A stretch of 64,000 nucleotides of DNA from contig JANTQA010000021.1 in assembly GCA_027625915.1 (NCBI GenBank), forward strand, positions 2,108,001-2,172,000. Direction: 5' to 3'. Position 1 is the stretch's first letter. Each line of letters begins with the position of its first letter. The stretch comes from Anaeramoeba flamelloides. Lineage: Eukaryota; Metamonada; Anaeramoebidae. The notes under the pieces were generated by a model. The model made no database searches and was not told the origin of the DNA. It saw only the letters and a program-made list of their open reading frames with translations. The position numbers were made by a program, and so were the translations under genes. Of the stretch, positions 50,001 to 61,600 are shown one piece after another.

Positions 50001-51532
50001 AAAACCTAGAACACTTAGCAAATAAATAGAAAACTAAAGAAAACCTAACGGCGCTTTTTTTTTAATTTGAGAAATTCAAAGAAAATTTCAAAAATTTTCT
50101 TTTTATTTCTCAAAAAAAAAAAAGCTAACAGCAGTTTTCCAGAATTCGAAAGAATTTAGTAAAATCAAGGATTTTACTCAATTCTTTCAAATCCTGAAAA
50201 ACCTAACGACAGTTGATAATTTTTAATTTGGTCATGTAAATGATATAATATTTTTTTACTTTAATATTTTAATTATTTTTCTTCTTCTCTTTTTTATTTA
50301 GTAAATTTTCTTTGATTACTCCTTTCTTACAATAAATAAATAAAGTCAAATAAAAAATTCAAAAGTTTTACAATTAAAAATGAAAAAAATATTACTGAAA
50401 ATTTTCATTTTTTTTTTTCAATTCCCATTAATTTCTATTAAAGTGGTAAACCTTTTTGAAAATTGTTTTGTATAATAATGTTTATTATGTGAGTGTATTT
50501 CAAAAATACAAAATTTAGAGATTTTTTTTGAAAAATCATTTTCCTTGTCATGATGGATTAAAATATATTAAAAAAATCTTTTCAAAACTATCAAAAAATA
50601 TAATATAAAAATTTTGTTGAGAAGTAAGGATGAAAAACTGCCAAAACCAACTACAAAAAACTTCTATAAATCATCCAAAATCTTTCAAAAATAAATAAAT
50701 CTGGCTTTCTATAAATACCCCACTTTGGATTTCCATTTTACTATTGTTGATTGGAAAAAAAAAAAAAAAAACCAAGCTTAAAAATAATTGTCTACGTTAC
50801 ATTTTGATTTAAGAAATATAATAACAAGATAAATATATTCAACAATTATAATGATAATTTTACACAAATTTCAAAGAAAAAATTCTTTAATGAATTTCAT
50901 TTGAAATTTGAAGATTTTTTGAGAAACTATTCATCAAAATTTCAGCAAAATTCATCAAAGGAAATTTTATTAAAATTTTATAAAAATATTAAAGCCAAAA
51001 ATTTTTTTATGAAATTGATTAAAATTGAATGGTCAATTCAATTATTTCATATATATTTGTATTCGTGTGATTATAACTGTTTCTTATTATATATTACCAA
51101 TCATAATAGGAAAGGTTCCGGAAAATTACGAGTTCATATTATCGCGGAGCACAGGGAATATTGCTTACCTTTTCTGTTACAGATAGAAAATCATTTGACA
51201 ACATCCATTCATGGACAGAAGATATAAATAAGTGCAGTGATAATAACATTTCAACAATCCTTGTTGGTAATAAAATTGATTTGGAAGATAGGGTTGTTAG
51301 TAAAGAAGAAGGGCAAGAGGTTGCGACGCAATATGGGATGACATATATCGAGACTTCTGCCAAAACAGGCGAAGGGGTTGAACAAGCTTTTTTAACTCTC
51401 ACAAAATTGATTTTAGAGAAAAATCAAGATGTTAAAGTTAATGAAGTTACAGAAAATCAAGTCATACCCGAAATTACAGAAGAAGATATAAATAATAATA
51501 AGAAAAAAAGGCATTCTGGTGGTTGTTGTTAA
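47083..51532 (+). CDS. Rab small GTPase, Rab8/Rab1-like, 5 exons
   Basis: Exons 47083-47137, 47289-47323, 47424-47461, 47591-47666 and 51110-51532 join in frame to 208 residues. All five GTPase boxes are present: P-loop GDSTVGKT across the first join, switch I threonine in [32 protein letters not shown], NKID, and ETSAK. The C terminus ends SGGCC, a double-cysteine geranylgeranylation site. FDNIHSW and YYRGAQG resemble the Rab8/10/13 and Rab1 groups, which direct exocytic or ER-Golgi vesicle traffic; the exact class needs a tree. The P-loop has Thr where Ras has Gly12-Gly13, which is unremarkable for Rabs. The first three introns are 100-151 bp, while intron 4, placed directly between the two halves of DTAGQ|ERFR, is 3443 bp and holds a hairpin repeat cluster. 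Confidence 0.93.
48701..48720. repeat. Perfect 20-bp palindrome
   Basis: CCTCTAATTTAAATTAGAGG is identical to its own reverse complement. It lies in Rab intron 4 and no element was found around it. Confidence 0.85.
49836..50216. repeat. Hairpin-module cluster, module order A-B-C-D, with paired B and C arms
   Basis: Longest copy: module A TAGGTTTTCTTGAGGTTTTC, a B hairpin (TTTACTTTAGAAATAAAC against GTTTATTTCTAAAGTAAA), a C hairpin (TTTGAGAAAT against ATTTCTCAAA), and a D hairpin (CCAGAATTCGAAAGAATT against AATTCTTTCAAATCCTG). It lies in Rab intron 4. Confidence 0.78.
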
Positions 51533-51906
51533 TTATAAAACTTTTCAATTTTTTTAAACTTTCTCTTTTTTTTTCTTCATTTTTCTTTATTTAATCTAAT
51601 TTTAATTTCTTAAAAATAATCTAAATAGAACATTTGAAGATTTTTGCAATTTTCATTAATATTCAAATAAAAACTTGATTATAAAAAAAAAGCAAAATTT
51701 AAATAAAATTTTATATTTATATTTGAGATAATTTTTTTTAATATTTCTATTTTGAATTTTTGTTGTTCTATTTGCTGGTGAATCTATCTTTAATTTTAGG
51801 AAAAAAATTAAATATTTCCTTATCAAATTTTGACAAGTAAAAAATTTTGTATGGATCACTAATTAACGTTTAAGGGATTAACGTCTACCAAGGAGAAGTA
51901 TATGAT

Positions 51907-52599
51907 CAAAGTATGTTGTTATTGGGACCTAATTCATATAAGTGCTTCACTAAATGGTTCAAATGTCTCTAAAAAATCAATTAGTAAAGAAGTAATTTTT
52001 CTTGATCTCATCAATTAAAAATGAGCCTTTATTTAATAAAAACCCTTCGAATTTCCAGAAAAAATGTGCAATTTCGCCACAAAAATAAAGGTTGAATTCT
52101 CAATATTCAGACTTCCAAAGTTGCATCATATCTTTCTTAAATTTATGGCAAAAATGTCGATTAATCACTAAAAAATTTCATTTTTTTTTTCAAAATTAAA
52201 TAATAAAACCAATAGATTCTTTTGACCAATGATTTCTGAAATCTAGAACATATATTGATATTACAATTAAATTTAAAAAAAGGGAATAAAAGTAATTAGT
52301 CTTTGGGTTTTTGTGTTAATGGATAATTAGTTAATCTTCGAAATTAAAAAATTTAAAAAATAGTTGCTTTTGGAAGCTATAAATATGAATTACTAAATAA
52401 AGGAATACTATTATTTTGAGTTTCTCTTTTTGAGATTTGAAAAAGAATTAAAAAAAAAATTCTAAAATGAATATTTAAAAGAGTGATCCTTAGTAAAAAT
52501 CAATAATTTATTGTGCAATAAGATATATAATAGATTTTTTTATGCTATTTGAACAAGGTTGCACTAATTTCATTTAGATCCAATTACAACATATTTTTA
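51907..52599 (+). mobile_element. 0.7-kb TIR element (family 6, copy 2)
   Basis: Left AAAGTATGTTGTTATTGG and right inverse AAATATGTTGTAATTGG, with AAGTGC/GCACTAATTT continuing the pairing. It lies about 370 bp downstream of the Rab stop. Shared interior blocks include GGTTCAAATGTCTCTAAAAA and AGGAATACTATTATTTT. Confidence 0.75.
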
Positions 52600-53973
52600 T
52601 TATAGAGAAATCTAGAATGAAGCTAATCCATTAACACAAATTTTAAACTACAGAAACTATCAAAAAAAGCAAAATCTCTAAACTTTGATAATAATTAAAA
52701 ACGGTATTTTCTTTTTTTCGAAAGTTGATAAATTGGATTAATGAAAAAAAGGGATATTAAACAGAACTTAAATTCTGATACTGGCTTCTTAAAGGTTTAT
52801 CATCATCAAAGAAATTCTGGAAATGAAGGATCAAATTTGACCTTACTCTCAAAAATGAAAGATAATTATTTATATACCTTTTTATCATCAAAAAACAAAA
52901 AAAATTCAAAAAAAGAGACAATTATTAAAAAAATTTTATAAATTGCATTCTAATATTTAAAATTTTATCAAACCATCACAAAATTAAACTTCAAAATATA
53001 TTTGTAGTTGTTGTAAAATTAACTACTCAAATTCTGTACTAGGTAAGAATATCATAAAAAAATTGAGAGTTTTATTTTTTTACTCTTAACTTGATCTCTA
53101 AACAAAGGTATTTTTGACAACTGTAGTTTTTTTCATAAATTTCTTTTTTTTATTACACTAACAGAAATTCTAAATTTAAAGACTAAAGAGAAAAAATCAT
53201 AAGTTAATTTACATAATTTATTTTCGTTTTTTTTTATTTTTTAAGATCTTATTCTATTAATTCGACGATCATATTGACAAATTATTTGAAAAAAATACTT
53301 TAGAAATGTTATATAAATATAAGTATTTTAGTGACTTTCACCTACAAAGATTCAAGATATATAAAAAAATTCAAAAAGCAATCATATTTTTTTAGATATT
53401 TTGTGGGAGGAAATTAATTTTCTCTTACAGCCCAAATTTCAAAATTTTTGTTTAGTAAAACAAGCATAATTATATATTCAAAATTCAACTTTAGAAAAAT
53501 AAATACTATCATTTAATTGTTTTTATTCTATATATTTATCTTTTATATATATTATTTCTTTTAAAAAATGAATCATTTTATTTTTTACTATAATTTCTCA
53601 ATATTTTGACAAATATTGTCAATCGATTAAATTTATTTTCTTTCTTTTTTTTTTTATTTTTTCTTTGATATATTTTAAAAAACTATTTTTATTAATAATA
53701 AAATAATATCTCGTATTATATTTTACAGTTTACAACTTTAACATATATTTTCTTAATCGGTATTTTGAATTTTTGGAAACAAAAATATCTTCTTTTTTAA
53801 AACTTTTTAAACATTCTTGGATTTATTTACAAACTTTTTTTAATTGTTTTTCCTCAGAAAGGTAAAAAAATCTATTTCTGAATATGAAATAAAAAAATTA
53901 ACCTCTTTTTAATTGCTTCATCTTTAAAATTCAATATTTGGTGAATGTTTAAAAAAATTATTCATATTATATT

Positions 53974-53979
<6 letters not shown>

Positions 53980-54011
<32 letters not shown>
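53980..54011. repeat. TA microsatellite
   Basis: About sixteen TA units, 1 kb upstream of the TSET-subunit gene. Confidence 0.95.
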
Positions 54012-54013
<2 letters not shown>

Positions 54014-55021
54014 GTATATTATTTTTTTCTTTATTTTACTCGTTAATTAAAGAATTTGTTATTATTAGGATTATTGTGTTCTATAGATAGAAAATAAATT
54101 ACGAATCATAATATTTGTCTTCATACCAGTGTTAAAACTTAATTCCAATTTAATACTATCAAAATTTTAAGTTGGTTTAAAAAAAATTGAATTCGAAACA
54201 TTTTTATTTGGATTAATTCAAAGATCTTCAAAAAAAAAAAAAAATCAATAATTTTATCAAAATTAATCAAAAGAAAGGAATTAAACTGATGAATAGATCG
54301 GGAATTGATATTGTTGCTTTTTGGGGTTTAATTCGTTTGAATTCTATTAATATTGGTATAATTACATATAATTTTTTATTTTTTAAAATATGAAATATAA
54401 ATACAAAATAGAATGTTAAACAGGAATAAAAGATAAAACCTTGTTTTTATTCCTCAAGTAGATAAAGGTAATTCAACCAAACACCATTTTATGGTATTTG
54501 AATTTCAACTGGAAAAAAAATATTATCTAAATATGTTTCAACAAGTACTTTTAATACAAAAAGGCAACAAAAAACAATTGTAAGTTAAAATCTTTCTTTT
54601 TGGATTTACTATTTATGTGTTCAAAAAGTGAAATTTTTAACTAAAGGGAGGTATTCCCTTAAAATTGTAAAAATTTTATTTTTTCACAACAATTTTTAAT
54701 GAATTTGTTCAAAATGGACGACTAACTCAAGCTTCATTTATAAACTGTCAAATCCTAAATGACCCAATTAACAAAAGAGGTAACAATTTTTCTCCCTTTA
54801 ACCATTCAAATAATTACAAATATTTTGAGAAGAAAACATTGGACTTTCTTTTCTAAAATATTGAAGAAATTGTAAAGCTGAAATCAAAAAGTGAAAATTA
54901 GTGTCATTCCTAAATCATCACAATTATTTGTGTAAAAAAAAAAATTCAAATTTTATCCATTTTTTCTTATTTTTTCAAAATCAAAAATTGATTAAATATT
55001 GACTCAAAACAAAGAGACTAA

Positions 55022-55609
55022 ATGGAGTTTCAAAGAATTCATACTCTTGATCAATTTTCTACTTATTGTTTTCATCCACATTTCACATCGATCTATGTTT
55101 CTGATTCTTTAAAAATAGAAGAGTACGATCTTATCTCCTTTTCAAAAAAGCGAACCTTTTATTGTCCAGAAGGCACACTAACCCATATCAAGCATCTGGT
55201 TCAAAATAACTTACTTCTCGGTGCAACGATTAATGGTGTCTTATTGATTTGGAATGATCAAGGGAAGGGCTTACAATACAAAATTGAGGTTTCTTCAAAT
55301 CGCAAAGATTCCCAAAAAAGAATTTCTTGTTTAAAGACATCCACAAACGGATCCAAAATTCTTTTCAATTTCTTGAATAGTGGCGTTGTTAATATTGTTA
55401 ACCTTGAGAAATTAAATACAATGGAACCCGGATTTAGAACCGAATTTTCCTTATCAAAAAAACCAATTCGCGATCTCTGTCTTCACCCAATAAAGCCAAT
55501 TTGTTGCTGTGTTTCAAACGAAGGAATTGTCAGGTATTTGGATTTCTTTTCACCCCACCTTTGTTTCTTATACTATAATTTCCATTACTTTTTTTTTTTT
55601 TTTTTTTAT

Positions 55610-55649
<40 letters not shown>

Positions 55650-58600
55650 TTTTGTTCAACTTTTTAACCCAAAAAAAAAACACAACGAAAGAAAAATCAC
55701 AAAATAATTCGTTTTTGATTAAAACGTTTTTTTGAATTTTCTTTCCTTTGAAAACTAAAAATTGATGAAAAAAATGAGAATTTAATCTAACTGTTGTAGA
55801 ACTAATTTAGTGAAAGAAGATTTTTCTTGAGTATTCCTCAACAAGATCTTTCAAGTTTTTTTTTTTTTTCAAAAAGATTAAAAGATCTCAGACAATTACC
55901 AACAACAGGCAATTAAACAGTCACACACACACACAAAAGAAGCATTTCAAAAACCTATAAGCGCATCAAAAGAAAAACACTTTTTATTTTGCTGGATCTA
56001 CGAATTTTTTTTATTTGAAATGGTAAAAAGAAATTAAAAATTTGCAAAAATATCATTCACTCAAAAATATTTATAAGAACCAAATACTTGTAATAGTATT
56101 TAATTAAAGATAGTAAATGGGCAATACAATGACATTCTCTTAAAAACAATTCTTTATTCCCCTCTCTAGGTTTTCTTTTATTGAAAAGAAACAGAAATTA
56201 AAATTTTAATTTCTTCAATTACTACTAAATTAAAACAAAGTTAGTAAAATTTTATCCCTTCATTATGTCAATACACACTTTCACAGAAGGACTTTGGCAA
56301 CAATTCAATTGATAAACTTGAGCAATTGAGATCGAGAAAACTTGCGAGACCAGTGATTTCGATAATTGATTAATCATACAGGTAAAAAAAATGTGATAAA
56401 TAATTTTTCATTAGACAACAATCTCAATCACAAAAAAAAAAAACCTCCAAACAATATTACACAACTCTTAGAAACAATTATTTTTTCTTATCTTTCGAAT
56501 TAATAAAGAAAGAATTGACAAAGTTATCTGTAAGCATTTAATTCAGCATTGTTGGTTAATGAGTTGAAAGTGTAGATGAGGTTGATTATTGTTCTTTATT
56601 GAAATTAAATAAAAAAATTTTTTTTTCAATTAACTGATATAATTGCTTTGAGTAACAAATAATACCAAGATTTATAATTACGGTTTGTATTTGAGAGTTT
56701 GAAAAGGTGGTTATTGTTTATAAGATATAAGTTATAAAAGGAGATCACAGACCAACGAATTATTGCTTAATATCACGGAGAACAAGAATCACTTTTTTGA
56801 AATTCAAGAACACTGAGAAACAAGTAATTATCAGAGTTATTAATAAATCACAGAAACAATTTTATATGATACGTGTTTAATTGTCAAAACAAAACAAAAC
56901 AAAACAAAACAAAACAAAGGATAAAACTCACAAAAAAAAAAAACAATTTATTATTATTATTATTGAAGAAGTGTCAATTCCACTCTAGGTGTCCTTATAT
57001 TTAAATTCCCTCAAGGGTAATTTTTTTAAGCTAAAATGATAAATTTCACCATTATTTATGGGAAAGAAATACCCAAATATTTCTTATGTTTCAAAAAATT
57101 GAAAAGATAAGGAAAAATAAACAAAAAAGAAAAAAAGAAAAAAAAAAAAAAATTTGAGTTTATAAGAAGCAATTGAGAAAAAATCAAAAAAAAAAAAACA
57201 ATGCTATCTTTAATTAATTAAGAAAATCAAAAATCAAAAATTAGATTCACATTACTTTTGTTTAATATAATAATTTGATAGTTGGCCATGAATGGTTAAT
57301 TTGGAAGATCGTTTTTTAATTGTTGTAGTTTCTCTTTTAATTTTGATCTTTGTTTTTTTTAAAATCCTTGATATTTTTGCTTTAGCTTTTTCATTTTTAT
57401 TTCCAAGTTATCCTGACTTTCATGTTTAAGTATCTTAGTATTATTTTGCAAATAGCCACTTGATCTATTTCCTTTGTAACTTTTCTTCTTCTCAATATAA
57501 AAAAAATTCAGCGAGGGAAAAAAATGGAAAAAATAATAAAAAACAATTTATTCTTCTGCCTAGGATTTCTGGTTTAAATGTGAAAAAACCTTTTTGAATT
57601 TCTGATTTAAAAGGAAAGTTCAAGAAATTTTGTTTTTTATAAGCTTTTGACAAAAATTTGATTTTCAAAAGATCAAAATTTAATTTCTTTAGAATCTAAT
57701 TCTGAATTTCTTTAAAATAGGGATAGGTGAGTTTGAATAAAACACTTTTTAGATTTCTAAAAAAAAAAAAAAAATGAAATGAAACGAAATTAAATCTAAC
57801 AGTCATTGGTGTTAAAACCTAGATAAGAAGCAATAAAAAATAAATTTTAATAATTTTATGGAATTTCAATGAATTTTTAATAAAAAAATTATTTTTTAAT
57901 TCTTGTTTGAATACTATAATTTCTATTTAATTCTATAGACTTGGCAATTATCAGACAAAGCAAGTGATATCCGATCTAGATTTTTCTTTAATTGAAATCG
58001 ATACAATAAAAAAAATTAAAAAAGCAAAAAAAAAGAAAATGTTTAGAGCAATATGTGCAAAATTTGTTCCCTATATACCAGATTTATTAATTGTTGGTGG
58101 AAAGTCTGGAGTATTTTCACTTTGGGATCTTTCAAATCCTCTGGAACCAAAATTAAATACTTTTCATCGCTTTCCTACAAAGCTTGACATTATTGAAATT
58201 GGCTTTCATCATGATTTTCAAGAAGCATTTGTAATATTTGAAGATGGATCCATCATTGCTACAAGGTAAAATTATTTTTTCAATCTAAATTCATTTTTTT
58301 ATTCACTTTAAGGGTCTTTCCACTTTACCTGGATTTGCTACATACTCAAGTAGTAGTTTGGCACCAAAATAGCACATTGTGGAATTGTACTTCTTTTGAT
58401 TGACAAAAATCAAATAACAAAAAACAAAATCTCATAGGATCTCAGTGCAAAAAAATTCAAATAAACAAAAATAATATTAAAAGAAATCTCAATTCCAAAA
58501 AATTCAATAAAAAAAAAACAGTTTACAAGATTTCTCAATTTCAAAAAATCCAAATTTTGAAAAAAAAAAGTTACTCGTTCATTGTTTTATATTTTCAAAT

Positions 58601-61600
58601 GATTAAATTTCTTCAATTTGAAACAAATTGTTTTCTAAAAGTGCAAAAATCAATTTAATTCGACTTAATCCAATTTGTTGTTTTTTTGATAACCTCTAAA
58701 TTTGACTCAGTAATAGGATTTTTATAACATTCTTGAGATAAAAATAATTCATTGGAAAAAATGAAAAAAATGAAAAAAAAGTCACCAAGATCTCAAAAAG
58801 CACCAAAGAGAGACACTTCAAAACTAACACATTTGTATTCAAAATTATAATTAGAGAGATTTAAATTAGAAATTGGGTTTCTCTCTTTGGTTGGGCGCTT
58901 TTTTCGAAAAATGTCCTCATTTTTCATTGTTGATTCTTTGAGATATCGATCGTACATCACATGTTGATTAGTTTTTGATTGTGTTCGTTCCTCATAAAAA
59001 TTGCAAAAAAAAATTTTGTTTCAGTTTCAAACAATTTTTTTTCACAACCTGATGAATCAACCCTTAAAAAAAAGTAAAATAATTTTTGTATTATTTTTCA
59101 AATTTAAATATTTTTCATCAAAGATAAATTTTCTTTATGAGAGCTAAATTCAAAAAACAAAAAAATCAATTTTTCACTTTAGAGGATTTAGTACCAAAAA
59201 CTTATTAAATGGAATTAATACCTGCGAAAAAAAAAAAAAAAAATCTTTGTATAAGAAGTAACAATTCTATTTTTAATTTTCTAAAATAACAGATCTTTAA
59301 TATTTTTAATAAAAAATTTTTACGTTGTGTTCCACTCTCAATCTACATAATTATATATTTGAAATAAAAATAAAAAGTATTTTTATAAGAAGGTGAGGAT
59401 TGGAGTAGTAACTAAATCTAATTTTTTTTTGTTTTAATTATTAGTATTAGCTCTTTTTAAGGTATTAGCTTTTCCTTTATTAATACATAAAATTAAAATG
59501 TGTTTTTATTAAAGATATATTATATTTGTGCTCTATGGTTCAAATGTCTCTAAAAAATTTGATTTCGAAAAGTAGTACTAAAAGTTGATCTTAAATAAAA
59601 ATGATACATTTTTTAGTAAAAAAAAACTCAAGAATTTCAAAAAAAAAATCCTCATTTCACCATAAATTTAAAGGTTGAATTATCAATATTCAGACTTTTA
59701 TATTGAAAAATATCTTTCTTAAAATATGTGGCAAAATTTAGATTAGTTGCTAAAAAAATTCAATTTTTTTGAAAAATTAAATAATTAACCTTTATGGATT
59801 ATTTTTTATAATTTTTTTTCACATATTTCAAATTTATTGAAAAGACAACTAGCTTTATCAAAAGCAAACAAAACTAATCAGTCTTTGGGGATTTGTGTTG
59901 ATGATTATTGATTTTATCTTTGAAATTATTAAATTATAAAAATAGTTACTTTTGGAAGTTCTAAATATGAATTATTAAATACTGGAATACTATTATTTTT
60001 AGTTTCTATTTTTAGATTTGGAAAAAGTAATTCAAAAAAAATTTTTATAAAAAGAAAATTTGTAATAGCGATCACTTAGTAAAAAATCTATCAATTTTTT
60101 TTATCAATAAAAATTATAAATTGATTGTTCGAACCATTTGAAAACTAGAGTACTAATATGATTTACCTTTGATTACAATATAATTTAATTTTGAAATAAA
60201 TCTCAGTTTATGTTAATCACTTAAACTCTTTTGCTGTCAAATATTTCGAACAGTTTTATAATATCAAATTATTAATAAAAAAAAATTAATCATCAAGTTT
60301 GTTATAGAAAGTAAATTTACTCTTTTTTTTACCTATAACTATTCATTATAAATTTAGAAAATAAAAAAAAAACTAACAGCACATCGGGATAATATAGTGT
60401 TGGACTCTTTAATCCAAAAATAATAATAATAATTTTTAAATCAAAAACATTGTATACAACTAAATTTAAAAACTAAAAATAATTTCATTTTTCTTGTCAA
60501 TCGAATAATATTTATTATTAATGAATATATTTCAGAGCTTAATACAAATAAATTCAAAAATTTAAATTTTATGTTTAATTTTTTATTTTATTAAAAATCA
60601 ATTTAAAAATATGGTAGAAAACAAATCTTTTTTGATCTACTGATCCATATAAATAACACAAATCTTAATTTATTAAAATAAAAAATTATTATTCACAATA
60701 ACCATATTAATAATTAAAAAAAAATAAATAAACAAATAAAAAAAAAAAAAAAAAAAAAAACTAATCCAAATAGAGTTGAGCTAAATAAACCAATCATAAG
60801 ATCCAAATCATTTTCATTTAATTGTGGAGTTTCACTTACATCAATTATGAAGCCTCAAAACATTGGATGCCATCCAAAATTTAATTATTTATGCGTGTAT
60901 AATGTATCTGTAAATGAACGTAACAAAACCTCTTTATCTATTTATTCAGTTTATTTAAAGGAATTTCCGACAACATTTTTACCAAATTCTACAGAATATG
61001 AAATTTCAAATGATTTAAATTTAATTCAATCAAGGCAATATCTAAATTCAGAATTATATTTTATTGCAAAAAACGGAAGTAAAATCAATCAATATTTAAT
61101 TGAAAAGGGTGAAATGGAAGTACATTGTTCTTTGCCAAAAAGTTATATTAAAAAATCATCATATACAAATAAAATCATAAAATTTGAATATAATTCTAAA
61201 AAAAAATGTTTCTTAATTATTACAATTAATGTTGCTACAAATCCTAATACATTTCAATATTTAATTTTTAATAAAAAAGGTGATACTTATGAAGGGTCTG
61301 GCCGTGATGTTATCATTATTGATAACAAATTATTTATCCTTTCTAGTGATGGAACAAAAATTATTGAAAATGAATTTATTGGAAAAGAATTTGAAATACA
61401 ATTTAAAAAAAAAAAAACATTAACTTTGCCTCATAAAGTTTCCAAAATTTATAATACCCCTTTACAATCTGGTCAAGTAATATTATTTTTTGATAAAGTA
61501 AATAAAAAATTAAAATATTCTAACAACTATTATCAAACGGAAATTGATCAGCCTTATAATTTACAAAAGGAAAATAAGGATAACATTTTTTCATCTCAGC

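Larger units (their letters stand above)
47667..51109 (+). other. 3.4-kb intron 4 of the Rab gene
   Basis: GT-AG, phase 0, between DTAGQ and ERFR. It contains a hairpin-module cluster at 49836-50216 and a perfect 20-bp palindrome at 48701-48720. Nothing coding was recognised in the rest. Confidence 0.88.
51533..55021. other. Intergenic stretch between Rab and the TSET-subunit gene
   Basis: A family 6 element at 51907-52599 and a TA microsatellite at 53980. The rest is AT-rich without recognisable genes. Confidence 0.7.
55534..57938 (+). other. 2.4-kb intron 1 of the TSET-subunit gene
   Basis: GTATTT donor and TCTATAG acceptor, phase 2. A nearly pure T run (55581-55648) lies just after the donor, and a copy of the 0.6-kb dispersed repeat fills 56962-57540. 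An AAAAC microsatellite lies at 56886-56918. Confidence 0.82.

Noticed and set aside
52741-52941. 66-codon plus-strand frame downstream of Rab
   Set aside because: No domain, no spliced partners, poly-Lys end; random frame most likely.
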